Shown one piece after another: positions 1 through 11,036 of a stretch of DNA of 64,000 nt (position 1 is its first letter; the number at the start of each line of letters is the position of its first letter). The notes beneath the pieces are model-generated. The model did not search any database and was not told where the DNA came from. It saw only the letters and a list, made by a program, of their open reading frames with translations. Source of the stretch: Lumbricus terrestris (lineage: Eukaryota; Annelida; Clitellata; Crassiclitellata; Lumbricidae); NCBI GenBank assembly GCA_949752735.1, contig OX457047.1:41812945-41876944 (forward strand), written 5' to 3'. The position numbers and the translations under genes are program-made.

Positions 1-172
1 ATGAACTATCAAAGGCGCGTCACTGTTATAGGTTTTTGACACCTTTTGGAAAGCATTCTCCATGCATGGATGGCCTCGTTTGTTCCTAGAACCAAATCCA
101 TATACATGTACTATAGATTATAACAGTCGTTAACATAGTCTTAGCGCAACGGTACTGTGATAAAAAAGATCA

Positions 173-338
173 GGCTTGGGCATAGGCGCAACCACCCTAT
201 GAGACCCACGGGACGCGCCCCCCCCAACTTTTGAGTGGTCCCCTAACTTTATTATTATGGTCCCCCAACTTTTAGGACGTGATTCATTATGGTTCCCCCC
301 CCCAACTTTTAGGACGTGATTGCACCTATGGGCTTGGG
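173..338. mobile_element. hAT-like MITE with 8-bp target duplication
   Basis: The element at 181-330 has 11-bp inverted ends (CATAGGCGCAA and TTGCACCTATG, one mismatch). It is flanked by identical 8-bp direct repeats GGCTTGGG at 173-180 and 331-338, as hAT insertions leave. The interior has two or three copies of CCCCAACTTTTAGGACGTGA and no coding capacity. Confidence 0.7.
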
Positions 339-422
339 TGAAGGAGGAGGCCCTATGGTGCTACATACATGTATAGGCATGGCCGCATGGATGTGCGAAG
401 GTGCAGCTCCACAGCTGATTTG

Positions 423-475
423 CGGCGACCTCCACCTTCTCCTTCATCTAGGCTTGGGACGGCAATGACAACTTT
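423..475 (+). repeat. Dispersed GGCTTGGGAC-box element, partial
   Basis: This copy carries the core GCGACCTCCACCTTCTCCTT followed by ATCTAGGCTTGGGACGGCAATGAC. It lacks the second half of the family consensus. Confidence 0.55.
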
Positions 476-721
476 GAACAGTGACAAAGTCCGATTGAAC
501 CGAAGTCTAACGACGGCTACGACAAATAAAGATCATTGATGTCGAGAAGATTTTTTGGATAGCTATAATATCGGTTACTGCTTTTATAAAGGTGTTTTAT
601 AAGAGCCTATTATATCCATTGGAAGTCAGAACGTCTATTTCTATATCTGATGAAACTTAGTTGTTTTTGAAACTTTGAAATCCAAATATTGACGGTAAAA
701 ATATAACTTCCTTTAAAACAA

Positions 722-941
722 TTTTAAAGGTGTCTAACCAGGCATTGCGCTATGCAGCAATAAATATTTATTTTCAAGGTCTATTAGGGGGAAGGCTAAG
801 AGTGGCAACACCGATAATAGTAATAATTAAGGTTTCAGTATAATAAAGACGTTGTTAGTCTAATAACAAAGATCATTAGCGTACCCTCCTCCGTTATCCA
901 GGCTTGTGACTGGCAACACTAAAGTGCAAACAGTGGTGGAG
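722..941 (+). repeat. Dispersed GGCTTGGGAC-box element, full layout
   Basis: This is the clearest view of the family. It opens with TTTTAAAGGTGTCTAA at 722-737. After about 130 bp of A/T-rich spacer comes AACAAAGATCATTAGCGTACC, then CTCCTCCGTTATCCAGGCTTG and a GTGCAAACAGTGGTGGAGTC end. There is no ORF. It may be a non-autonomous transposon or a SINE; neither clear terminal repeats nor pol III boxes were found. Confidence 0.65.
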
Positions 942-956
942 TCAAAACACCGTTGG

Positions 957-1010
957 GACGGATGGATCCAGAGTATAACGACAGCTTATCCTGAAAGTCG
1001 TCTTGCCATT
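957..1010 (+). repeat. GGATGGATCCAGA hairpin element
   Basis: GGATGGATCCAGAGTATAAC continues into GACAGCTTATCCTGAAAG. It resembles the copies at 48,467 and 49,434, which have TTCAACGACAGCTTATG at this place. Confidence 0.45.
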
Positions 1011-1057
1011 TATTAGGCCATCATTTATAGCCTGGAAAGCTATAAGGGTCGTCTTAA

Positions 1058-1160
1058 ACTCCGCCACTGGTTGTTCTCTGCCAGTGCCAGTTCCAAACCT
1101 GGATCAAGGAGGTGGGCGACACTAATCATCTTCGATATGGCGGTGTCGTCGTTAAACAGT
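1058..1160 (-). repeat. Dispersed GGCTTGGGAC-box element, inverted copy
   Basis: Read on the minus strand this gives GTTTAACGACGACACCG, then GATTAGTGTCGCCCACCTCC and CAGGTTTGGAACTGGCACTG, ending in GGCGGAGT. It lies about 120 bp from the plus-strand copy at 722-941, so the pair is inverted. Confidence 0.6.
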
Positions 1161-1789
1161 AACAAGCAGCAGGGTCGTCCTGGCACTTTCTACACTTTAA
1201 GCACTGCCAAATCTATTCATGATTGACCGATCCAATTCAATTAATTTGGTCTACGCTACGTAAAGCACGAAAAACCGTTTTTAAAATGTTATCACTGGGA
1301 TTTTTTACTACTTCCTTTGGGCAAAATATGTGTTTGCTATAATAATTTAATTTGTCGCCATCTTGGACATTTCATCGTCATTTGCCTCAAATGAAAGGTG
1401 ATCGCTAAATTTTCCGCTCAAAAGATTCACGCTGCCATTGTCCAGCATGTTTTTTACTCCGGAGACTAACGCTTGACATTATGAAGGAAATAAAAATGTT
1501 TATCGAAAAATTAATCGAACACGCAGAAAATTCGATTACATTTCAACGATTTATCGACTATGTAATTATTCGATATAATTATGGCTTCACCCATAATACG
1601 CCTTTTTATGATGATGTCCAATATTTAAAAGATACACCTATATACTGAAGAATTGGTCATGGAAAATTTACATAGCACAAGCGTAAAATTTTATAAAGGT
1701 GTTCAAGCAACCACCACTCCATGGCTATACGTTGGTCTTTACAATGCAATATCCTATGAGCTTATAGACCTGTTATTTATGGGCGCTGG
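1161..1789. other. A/T-rich stretch without recognisable gene
   Basis: No ORF with coding character, no splice-site pair and no RNA gene was seen. A single TTATAAAGGTGTTCAA motif, a member of the dispersed motif class, lies near 1,692. Confidence 0.5.
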
Positions 1790-1921
1790 AGTCGGGAGCG
1801 CCCCTGAGTAGTTTTCTTGAAGTAGCGCTCTCTAAATTTTCGAATGAATGAATGAATGAATGGATGAATGAATGAATGAATGAATGAATGAATGAATGAG
1901 TGAATGAATGAATGAATGAAT
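1790..1921 (+). mobile_element. LINE/SINE 3' tail with (GAAT)n extension
   Basis: GTCGGGAGCGCCCCTGAGTAG and GAAGTAGCGCTCTCTAAAT form the conserved 3' block of the L2-like LINEs and their SINE. It runs straight into an imperfect (GAAT)n array from 1,842 to 1,921. Confidence 0.75.
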
Positions 1922-2636
1922 ATCCGCTGAACATGCGTAGGGCAAAACCGTCGTGACAAAACTCTTCAAAGCGAGAGAGGTTGTTACGCTGACTCGCTGC
2001 GCAACTGAGTCTGACGCGAATTGAAGACATTTGATTGCAAGTTAATGAAGCGATCGATGAAACTTCTCCACAATTGCCATTCACTTGACCAGAATCCAAT
2101 CGAAGCGAGATTTACTGCTTACGAGATCTTATAAGGGCGATATCACGGTATCTCTCCATGTCCATCAAAATCCGCTAAATTAAATGTCATTATGTATACG
2201 TCGGTCACAAAAAATGCGGGTGTCCAACGTCTAATCGAATTTCGGCAATGCCTCTAAAAGCGTGACGTAGTGATTACGAAAGTCCCAAGTTCAAACAGAG
2301 GGATGATTGAAAAATTATTTTGCATCGCTATTCAACTCGATAAACTATATACTGTATGACTATTGAACCGTTGACTGACATTTAATTTGTTCGGATAAGA
2401 AAATGTTCAACACCATTTTAAAAATAATTTTTCGAGATTTATTAATGCAAAATAATCTTTATTATTAATTTGATCATGTTGTTCAACCGCTATAAAACAA
2501 TGGTGATTAATTTGCATTCGATCCTGTTGCCACAATGTATGAGCATAATTATAAACTCAAACTGAGACTCGTGGTTCACAAAATTGCAATTAAATTTAAT
2601 TGAAATTGAACACTAAAATATCAATCAATCAATCAG

Positions 2637-2840
2637 AATTTATATAGCGCCCCTTCAAAGTAGCTACTCAGTGGCGCTCCCGGCCGAGATCAAGCGAAAA
2701 AAAAACAGTCTTCAACAGTTTGTGAAATTGAGAACAGCTTGGGAGGTGTCTCAAAGTCAAGGGAAGACCATTCCAAGTTGTTGGACCAACCACAGAGAAC
2801 GAACGCCTCTGCATTGTTGCAGAGCGAGTGAAAGCAACTT
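2637..2840 (-). mobile_element. L2-like LINE 3' end, degenerate (unit 1)
   Basis: On the minus strand the 3' block (ATAGCGCCCCTTCAAAGTAG in plus orientation) is followed upstream by sequence matching the intact LINE at 44,084-44,810, including CCATTCCAAGTTGTTGGACC. The 84-codon plus-strand frame across it is an antisense shadow. Confidence 0.75.
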
Positions 2841-3688
2841 AATGGACAATTGGACATTGTTGGCCAACTGCAACCTACTCAGAAACAAGCCTTATTTTCA
2901 ATACTTTGTCTTTGCTAAACTTTAATCTAAACTCCAATTTACTTCCCTGAAATAAGTCCCATTTGCAAAGACTTGTTTCTCAAACTGGTCATCTGATCAT
3001 TCTTTTTCTGGTGATGCTAAAACAGATTTGATCGAGCAACAATTCAGACTACAGAACTCTCTCTCTCCTTTTATCTGTTCATTCTGCTAAAGGAATTGGG
3101 CCTGTGCTATTTCATTCTGAGCGAAATACAACTTTTTATGTTGCTTTTCCACTATAATTATATACTATATAATTATAGTCTATAGTCTGCCTCTACATCT
3201 TAGCGAACTCGTTTTCAAGAGTGAACATTGCCGGAGTGTTGGGGTGGGGGGTTTCAAACCCCCGTCTTTCTTAGAGCCCCATAGTAAAGTCTGTTTTTTA
3301 CACCTCAATTCCAAGTGGATAATGGTCCAACCCCCCGCGTAATTTTTTCACAATTCTCACACTATCATTTTCTGTATGTGTGGCCCAGTGTGGGTCTAAT
3401 TACGGCTTATCACAGGCTCGCTCCCGGCCGACGCCGTATCGATTATATGCGCCGGCGCTTTAGAAGTCACTAATTAGATTTAAATTAATTATGAAATCAC
3501 GCCAAAATGATGTTACGTTATGTGATAACTAGAGCCAACAATGCTGAGAAAATATTTCGCTAAAATGTGAAATCAAATTAGGTTGCAATGATACCTTTAA
3601 AAGGTTTTATAAGTATGCTATTTGTATAATATTATCACTTTCTTTAACTCATTGATCATCAATGATGATTGTCCGGGTTTGTCCCTTG

Positions 3689-3805
3689 CAGTTTGACGTC
3701 ACTGTGTACTGTGTAGCAACAAAGACCATTATCGACACCCTCATCCTTTATTCAGGCTTGGGACTGGCACTGGCACACTGGCAGAGTGCAACCAGTGGCG
3801 GAGTT
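3689..3805 (+). repeat. Dispersed GGCTTGGGAC-box element (unit 1)
   Basis: CAGTTTGACGTCACTGTGTA leads into ATTATCGACACCCTCATCC, CAGGCTTGGGACTGGCACTG and AGTGCAACCAGTGGCGGAGT. This is one of the best preserved boxes. It is repeated exactly at 5,422-5,538 by the tandem duplication. Confidence 0.65.
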
Positions 3806-4048
3806 CAAGTAAAGGCTAAATAAGGAAGGTCGAAAATAAAGCTGTTGTTCTTAATTGCTAAGAGTTTGTGTATGTCTTTATTGTGTGAATATTGTTAGTT
3901 ACCAACGATATTACTTTATGCTGTTAATACTGAATATCACAGATCCTGTTTTGACTTCTTTAATTGATATCTTTGATGTTTATAATTATTTATAATATCG
4001 GACGCAGCATTCTGTGTTGTCACTGTACTGAATAGGATTACGACTGCA

Positions 4049-4322
4049 CAATAATAATAATAATAATAATCTTCGTTTATTGACATTCAATCTGACAAAC
4101 CGCAGAACGATTACATGCACAAGTTATACGAAATACGGCCTGCTTCGCACGACACGCAGTTCGGCTACAACAGGTTCGGTAACTTAACACTAATGGCCTA
4201 AGTACTGGATCACTCCTGATTCGGCCAAGCCAGGAGTGGGAGGGGCTATCTTTTATTTTTAGCAGAACCCGAGTCAAGCAACACAACAGCAAAGCGCCAA
4301 TGGCAGCTAACAGAAAATTCAA
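4049..4322 (-). mobile_element. tRNA-SINE with (AAT)n tail, 5'-truncated by the duplication
   Basis: This is the 3' part of the same SINE as the copy at 5,782-6,137: body, then AATAAACGAAG and an (ATT)n tail on the minus strand. The tRNA-like head is missing because the tandem-duplication junction falls inside the element. Confidence 0.8.
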
Positions 4323-4369
4323 ATAAATTTAATTGAAATTGAACACTAAAATATCAATCAATCAATCAG

Positions 4370-4573
4370 AATTTATATAGCGCCCCTTCAAAGTAGCTAC
4401 TCAGTGGCGCTCCCGGCCGAGATCAAGCGAAAAAAAAACAGTCTTCAACAGTTTGTGAAATTGAGAACAGCTTGGGAGGTGTCTCATAGTCAAGGGAAGA
4501 CCATTCCAAGTTGTTGGACCAACCACAGAGAACGAACGCCTCTGCATTGTTGCAGAGCGAGTGAAAGCAACTT
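4370..4573 (-). mobile_element. L2-like LINE 3' end, degenerate (unit 2)
   Basis: This is the duplicate of the LINE fragment at 2,637-2,840 and carries the single base difference at 4,487. Confidence 0.75.
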
Positions 4574-5421
4574 AATGGACAATTGGACATTGTTGGCCAA
4601 CTGCAACCTACTCAGAAACAAGCCTTATTTTCAATACTTTGTCTTTGCTAAACTTTAATCTAAACTCCAATTTACTTCCCTGAAATAAGTCCCATTTGCA
4701 AAGACTTGTTTCTCAAACTGGTCATCTGATCATTCTTTTTCTGGTGATGCTAAAACAGATTTGATCGAGCAACAATTCAGACTACAGAACTCTCTCTCTC
4801 CTTTTATCTGTTCATTCTGCTAAAGGAATTGGGCCTGTGCTATTTCATTCTGAGCGAAATACAACTTTTTATGTTGCTTTTCCACTATAATTATATACTA
4901 TATAATTATAGTCTATAGTCTGCCTCTACATCTTAGCGAACTCGTTTTCAAGAGTGAACATTGCCGGAGTGTTGGGGTGGGGGGTTTCAAACCCCCGTCT
5001 TTCTTAGAGCCCCATAGTAAAGTCTGTTTTTTACACCTCAATTCCAAGTGGATAATGGTCCAACCCCCCGCGTAATTTTTTCACAATTCTCACACTATCA
5101 TTTTCTGTATGTGTGGCCCAGTGTGGGTCTAATTACGGCTTATCACAGGCTCGCTCCCGGCCGACGCCGTATCGATTATATGCGCCGGCGCTTTAGAAGT
5201 CACTAATTAGATTTAAATTAATTATGAAATCACGCCAAAATGATGTTACGTTATGTGATAACTAGAGCCAACAATGCTGAGAAAATATTTCGCTAAAATG
5301 TGAAATCAAATTAGGTTGCAATGATACCTTTAAAAGGTTTTATAAGTATGCTATTTGTATAATATTATCACTTTCTTTAACTCATTGATCATCAATGATG
5401 ATTGTCCGGGTTTGTCCCTTG

Positions 5422-5538
5422 CAGTTTGACGTCACTGTGTACTGTGTAGCAACAAAGACCATTATCGACACCCTCATCCTTTATTCAGGCTTGGGACTGG
5501 CACTGGCACACTGGCAGAGTGCAACCAGTGGCGGAGTT
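5422..5538 (+). repeat. Dispersed GGCTTGGGAC-box element (unit 2)
   Basis: This is the duplicate of 3,689-3,805, identical by eye. Confidence 0.65.
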
Positions 5539-5781
5539 CAAGTAAAGGCTAAATAAGGAAGGTCGAAAATAAAGCTGTTGTTCTTAATTGCTAAGAGTTT
5601 GTGTATGTCTTTATTGTGTGAATATTGTTAGTTACCAACGATATTACTTTATGCTGTTAATACTGAATATCACAGATCCTGTTTTGACTTCTTTAATTGA
5701 TATCTTTGATGTTTATAATTATTTATAATATCGGACGCAGCATTCTGTGTTGTCACTGTACTGAATAGGATTACGACTGCA

Positions 5782-6137
5782 CAATAATAATAATAATAAT
5801 AATCTTCGTTTATTGACATTCAATCTGACAAACCGCAGAACGATTACATGCACAAGTTATACGAAATACGGCCTGCTTCGCACGACACGCAGTTCGGCTA
5901 CAACAGGTTCGGTAACTTAACACTAATGGCCTAAGTACTGGATCACTCCTGATTCGGCCAAGCCAGGAGTGGGAGGGGCTATCTTTTATTTTTAGCAGAA
6001 CCCGAGTCAAGCAACACAACAGCAAAGCGCCAATGGCAGCTAACAGAAAATTCAAATAAATTTTTGCCCCGTGTGAGGCTTGAACCCGGGTTGCGCGGAT
6101 GACTCTCAGTTTAACGGCCAGCACTCTCTCCACTGAG
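5782..6137 (-). mobile_element. tRNA-derived SINE with (AAT)n tail, full length
   Basis: On the minus strand it begins GGTCCCGTAGCTCAGTGG (A-box region) and has AACCCGGGTTCAAGCC (B-box region) about 40 bases later. A 7-bp acceptor-like pairing GTCCCGT/ACGGGGC can be formed. The anticodon stem does not pair well, so this is not a working tRNA gene. A non-tRNA body of about 250 bp follows, then AATAAACGAAG and an (ATT)n tail. A 107-codon frame across it is a chance reading. Confidence 0.8.
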
Positions 6138-6418
6138 CTACGGGACCCCCCCCAAATACCGTTGCTTATTATACCTCTTGCTGATAATTTACAGTTTTAC
6201 AGGGCAAAACGTTCTTAGTTAGAATGCTGAACTCGTATTGACTGTCGATTGCTGTTTAGTCGTACCTGAATGCGGATATGCAATTGGTTTATGAAGGATA
6301 TACTTACTTACTTACTCACTGACTGACTTACTTACTTACTTTCAATTTGTCGTCAACGGGCTTTGATGTCAAACGACGATGGGCATTATTGTATTGTATC
6401 GAACTAATAATCAAAGGA

Positions 6419-6475
6419 TTTATAAAGCGCCTCTGGAAGAATGACTGCTCTCAGGCGCTCATAGTGGGAAACATG
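6419..6475 (-). mobile_element. LINE 3' tail fragment
   Basis: ATTTATAAAGCGCCTCTGGA then CTCTCAGGCGCTCATAGTGG is the LINE 3' block in reverse, of the subfamily also seen at 63,741. Confidence 0.6.
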
Positions 6476-7304
6476 AAGAAACAAGATTGAGGTTGCCATG
6501 GCAATACAGCAGATTTCTTCACATCCGCAATATTTCATCAGTGGTTAACCCATACGTGCCCTTCATGGTTTCATCCATTCAATTCATGAACCGCAATGCT
6601 CTACACTACAGGATCTACACAGCATTGGAATCCCAACTGTCCATTACAACGATGCCTTACACATTATTAACTTGTGCTTTAGCTTTGCTATGGTTATTGA
6701 TATAACTGTATAGGCCAATTTTATTATTACATCCATAATATATATATATATATGCATTATTTTGCATTGTATCGATGTGGCATTGTGCGTTTACTGGTAA
6801 GTGCTGTAACTTAGTCAATCACTTGCTTTTTGGTGAATAGAAATCTTAAGTTTAAAAAGGTGAAAATTACTGCATATAGAGTGTGATTCTGAATGGTTAT
6901 TAGACTTGGATTATTCATGCATACGATAAAGAAGGCCATTATCCTACATGGTTTGAGGCGTCTGAGTTGTGGGTGTGGAGTCTCTGAACGATTCACCCTA
7001 GAGCATAGATGCGATTTATGAATATATAGTTTTAATACAATACTATACAATATAATACAATACAATACAATGATGGAAAGATCGTTAGGAAAGAGTTTGT
7101 TGAACAGCGGATAAAACTGACACAGATGAAAATACAGAAGATGGAAGAAGACAGATTTCTGTTGGCAAAGGGGAGAGAGGGAAGAGTCGGCCTTTGATCG
7201 CTTTTGACACTTTTGCGCTTTACCAAGGAAAGGACCAAAATTCCACCGCTCATAAGTGCTGTCCTGCATGAGCATAATTATTCTTCGAAAAAATAGTTTG
7301 TATT

Positions 7305-7361
7305 TCATTCATTCATTCATTCATTCATTCATTCACTCATTCGTTCGTTCATTCGTTCATT
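7305..7361. repeat. (ATTC)n microsatellite
   Basis: Imperfect ATTC tetranucleotide array with ACTC and GTTC variants. Confidence 0.9.
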
Positions 7362-7933
7362 ATTTACTATGTACTATATAGGAATCTTCCGCCAATTGAT
7401 AATACCCCTGTTCATATATAGCTAAGCTGCTGTGACAAACACAAATACATAATATAATTATAGACAAATATTGAATGGAGTCACTTCGATTGACGTTTGA
7501 CTCTGCCTCTAATGGGATCTCACCTTAAACATTGCGATTCATGGATCAAAGTCGATCTTTTATCCTGTAATTATAACATTCATGACATTCAACAATTTAA
7601 AAAATTCGTGCATAACGACACCTTCTTCGTCTTATGGCTTTATTCAAGCGGGGCTAGTACGATCCGCGCACGGAGATCTTAAATGGTGTGGCATCATTCG
7701 CAAGCTTTAAGTCAACATATCCCACACTGCGGCATCATTCAGGCGTTTGTGGTGGTGAATGATTTCGTCCGAACAATTCAATGACGATGAAGAGGGTGGA
7801 AACTATTATTATACCGTCGCTGCATTCAAGTTGTCACATTCAACTTACACACCTTTAAATCGTATCCATTCAATAATATTATAGGCCTGTATCGTACTTA
7901 TTTTCGTATTATATCATAAGGTTCGCAGCAGTT

Positions 7934-8037
7934 GCAGTTTAACGTCACTGTGTGGTAGCAAAAACCATTAGCGACGCCCTCCTCCTTAATCAAGTTTCGG
8001 GACTGGTACTGGCAGAGTGCGACCAGTGGGGGAGTTA
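7934..8037 (+). repeat. Dispersed GGCTTGGGAC-box element
   Basis: CAGTTTAACGTCACTGTGTG, then CCATTAGCGACGCCCTCCTC and GGGACTGGTACTGGCAGAGT, ending GACCAGTGGGGGAGTT. A CACACCTTTAAA motif lies about 85 bp upstream. Confidence 0.65.
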
Positions 8038-9371
8038 TAATATCATGTGCTGCGTGTAAAAATTCTGTTAATCCAGTGTTGGATTGTCACAACGCACGCC
8101 AGAAGTAAAGTTTTAACAGATCAACGCAATAATTATAAGTTGTTGAAACTGTCATGTCATATAAGGATGTCCAGCATTGGTTCCCTGTCCCGCCGCGGAT
8201 TATATATACGGAGTCTCTGCTTTTGTGTGGCATGTCCTCCTGTAGGTGCCGTTCCTGCATATTTGCAATAGTTCTGTCTCTTCACTCTGTATGCACGAGG
8301 GCGTCGTACTCTCCGTTCCTCCACTGATGATGAGGGTGAACTCCTCATTCTCAGAACGTTCTCTGTTATTGGCCAATAGTTATTTTTATTGAATGGTTGC
8401 CTATTAAACGCTTCATGCCTCATTATGGTTTGCACAGATGATTGTGTTCTATATAGGGACTTTTTAAAAACGTCTTTTCAGCTGAGGTTCTGTTGGGAGC
8501 GCTCCTGAGTAGTAACCATGAAGAGCGCTGTGTAAATATTTCCGTAATAATAATTAAAAAATCAAGTTTGAGGCTACGAAATTGGCCGTTATGGAAAAAT
8601 CTACATTTGCATTTTTACATTTAAATCGTTCAATTTTCTGTACACACCTTTACAACGCATTCTTTCTATGAAATATATTCAAATCAAACTTCGTGCACGT
8701 TACATACTGTTGACAAAAACGCTAAAAATGTTTATAAAAAATAAATCGATTCATGTAAAAAGAAACTTAACTTTGATTGATCGACCTGAAAGGTGGTCAT
8801 AGAAATCCCGGAAGAAAAGAAAAAAAAGAAAAAATAAGAAAAAGAAAGAAAAAGAAAAATGCAAACAGAAATTGCTGAACAGTTAAACAAAGGTGAACTG
8901 AAATACATTGAGAGCTTTGAAGACGTCAACAGCCTTTGAAGTTAGGCTATATGATGTCGTTAAACTGTTGAATAATATTAATAATTGATAGTTGATTGAC
9001 CTAAAAATAACTTCGATTATTTTAGCAGCTATCTCGTAAAAAGTAAAAAATCTTAAAGTTAGCAGTAAACCCGACTACTCTCTAAAAATTCATATCATTC
9101 CATGTACTAAATTTCCATTACATTTTCAAATAGCAAGTCTTAAGTTACAATTTCAAGAGGCCTAGAACATCGAGCTTAGTTTTAGGATAAGGCCTACCCA
9201 TTGGAGATCACATTTGCTACTCCCAGAAATGACCGCTCATCAATAATAAACAGGTCGCAAAATTTAATAGAATGCACCAAAAGCAATCGTAATCGACTAT
9301 AATTTTAACAATTATTCGACCAATTGCGGCTGAAATGGATCGCCCTATCATTATTATCATCGCCGGTGTCT
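8038..9371. other. Non-coding stretch, no gene recognised
   Basis: Apart from a LINE tail fragment at 8,480-8,545 this is A/T-rich sequence with scattered stops. Short frames at 8,047-8,435 on both strands have no family resemblance I can name. Confidence 0.45.
8480..8545 (+). mobile_element. LINE/SINE 3' tail fragment
   Basis: GTTGGGAGCGCTCCTGAGTAG then GAAGAGCGCTGTGTAAAT: a diverged 3' block with no preserved upstream body. Confidence 0.65.
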
Positions 9372-9491
9372 TCCATCCAACGTTGACGCTGATGAACTAA
9401 TCATAGTTAAATGACAAGGGTCGAAGTCCTACGGATGATCATGAAAACAACGTAATCTTACAGTTTTACATCTTTACATTACGCACTATTT

Positions 9492-9674
9492 TGTGGGGCG
9501 CGGTGGTGTATTGATCATGTTCGTTGCCGTACAGCCAGAGGGTTGCATGTTCGAATCCACCTCAAGCCGCTTCGTAAGGTTCTTGGGCAAGTCCTTCACT
9601 CGCAATTGCTCAGCGCTTCGGCGTCAAATTCTCATTTTGTGTCCGCGCTGTAGTCGGGAGCGCTTCTGAGTAGA
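9492..9674 (+). mobile_element. tRNA-headed SINE sharing the LINE 3' block
   Basis: TGTGGGGCGCGGTGGTGTA (A-box-like) and ATGTTCGAATCCACCTC (B box) form the head. The body is TTCTTGGGCAAGTCCTTCAC and the tail GTCGGGAGCGCTTCTGAGTAG. The CTTGGGCAAG body is reminiscent of vertebrate V-SINE-type elements. Confidence 0.85.
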
Positions 9675-9795
9675 TTACAAACCATAATTAAACCTTTATT
9701 CGCGTTACGACGAAAATATATAAATATTTGGCATTCCATGTCTAATTCATTCTCTATACAGAATTAATTCACCAAGACAGAGGAACAACTGATCA

Positions 9796-9984
9796 TTTGT
9801 TTGCATGTGCGCTTGTTATAGCGCCCCTTCAAGCACGCTACTCAGAGGTGCTCCCGACTGCAGAGCGGACACTGCATCGGAGTTTCAAGCCGAAGCTCTG
9901 AGCAATTACGAGTGAAGGACTTGCCCAAGGTCCCTACGCGCCGACTTCGAGGCAACGACACCACTACTACACCACCGCGCCCCA
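9796..9984 (-). mobile_element. tRNA-headed SINE, inverted partner
   Basis: The same SINE family in reverse, complete from the GCGCTATAACAAG tail end to the GGGGCGCGGTGGTGTAG head. With the copy at 9,492 it forms an inverted pair 121 bp apart that could fold in RNA. Confidence 0.85.
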
Positions 9985-10460
9985 GCGTAAGCAGGGTGGA
10001 TGTCGTACGGATCATTATGAAAGCGGCGTAAATTTACAGTTGTACATTTTTATATTAGGCACTATACTTAACACCTTTATTCGCGTTACCACAAAAATAT
10101 ATAAGTATATCTGGCATTAAAATTTTCATCTTTAATCAATACTTCTCTATTTAATGCCCACGACGCAGACGAACCGTAGTCATTATGTCGAGTCAATCGG
10201 TCGATTAAGAAAACGTCATTAATTTACAGTTTACTTTCAAATACGAGGCGCCATATACATGTACTTGCACACCTTTATATTTAAATTCACTTTAGCTATA
10301 AAAGTTATTAGCGTGTACATTTCACTTCGATTACGACGGCGTGTAAGCCAAAGTGAAAAGAAGGCAACGCTAAACGGACCAATTCATTGAATAGCAAGCA
10401 GGTTTAAGACAGAATAACCAAAAATTGAGTGCTGTAATATTATGCCACTGCTGTATAATT

Positions 10461-10534
10461 ATGCCAAACAAATTCTTTCGAGGGCAGCGAAATCTGTTGT
10501 CATAAGCCATCGTCAAATCTGGATCCATCCATCC
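10461..10534 (-). repeat. GGATGGATCCAGA hairpin element
   Basis: Minus strand: TGGATGGATGGATCCAGATT, TGACGATGGCTTATGACAAC, then a CCCTCGAAAGAATTTGTTTG end. The two GAGGGC/GCCCTC-type arms can pair across a loop of about 28 nt. Confidence 0.6.
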
Positions 10535-10638
10535 ACAGAATTACCGATAGTTTTACGTTTATTATGGTATCGAAATAATTCCCACAACCGGTTTTAGGAT
10601 CTGCGCACTGTACCCGTTGTTGTTTGCTCCTTGCAATA

Positions 10639-10787
10639 GACGTCACTGCCTGACGTCATAAAAATTGGTCTCTATCATTAAGATCCATTCTGCCATGTCT
10701 GTTGACGCATGAGTCATGCATGACGCCTGAGTCATGCATGACGGAAGGACCCAACGTCATGTGACTTCACACCGTCATGTGACTTCA
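10639..10787. promoter_or_regulatory. Cluster of CRE/AP-1-like sites on an 18-bp period
   Basis: GACGTCAC at 10,639, the full palindromic CRE TGACGTCA at 10,651-10,658, TGAGTCA (AP-1 core) at 10,710 and 10,728, and CGTCATGTGACTTCA at 10,755 and 10,773. Both pairs are spaced by exactly 18 bp, so this is also a short tandem repeat. Binding by bZIP factors is known for these motifs; function here is inference and no neighbouring promoter was identified. Confidence 0.35.
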
Positions 10788-11036
10788 TAGACACGCGTGT
10801 TCACAGCAAATCATGCACTTCACGGGGATATTGCAATCGCAGAAAACACAGAGGAAACAGGACGGGTCAGTTGGTCACCCACACAAATTAATATGCCGAG
10901 GTTAAGGAAATTAAGTCGCTAACACTTCGTGGAAGAGGCGATTTATAGGGTAATAGCAGAGAGCACCCATCACAAATACCACACCTCCTTTAAGCGTTAT
11001 ATGCTACATATATACATATGTATAAAGTGTCACATT

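Larger units (their letters stand above)
2588..6053. repeat. 1,733-bp tandem duplication (two units)
   Basis: Unit 1 runs about 2,588-4,320 and unit 2 about 4,321-6,053. Every landmark recurs at an offset of exactly 1,733 bp. The one substitution I found is 2,754 A versus 4,487 T. The right junctions fall inside a SINE (TTCAAATAAATTT at 4,318 and 6,051), so unit 1 ends in a SINE truncated at its 5' part. Near-perfect identity means either a very recent event or an assembly artefact. Confidence 0.9.
9372..10310. repeat. Diverged triplicated element interrupted by two SINEs
   Basis: Three related blocks share CATCAT/GACGCTGATGAAC-like starts, a TTTACAGTTTTACAT core and an ACACCTTTATTCGCGTTA-like end: about 9,380-9,490 continuing at 9,685-9,750, 9,995-10,130, and 10,155-10,310. 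Two SINEs in opposite orientation (9,492-9,674 and 9,796-9,984) lie between block halves. The repeats resemble each other by eye only; divergence is substantial. Confidence 0.5.

Noticed and set aside
2671..2925. 84-codon ORF conserved between two copies (also 4,404-4,658)
   Set aside because: Conservation reflects the 1,733-bp tandem duplication; the frame is antisense to a LINE 3' end.
5810..6133. 107-codon minus-strand ORF
   Set aside because: It lies entirely within the SINE, including its tRNA-like head.
6063..6137. tRNA gene on the minus strand
   Set aside because: Head, A box and B box are tRNA-like and the acceptor pairs, but the anticodon stem does not, and a SINE body with (ATT)n tail follows, shared with 49,651.
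6811..7308. 165-codon minus-strand frame
   Set aside because: Low-information Phe/Ile-rich reading of A/T-rich DNA, no family resemblance.
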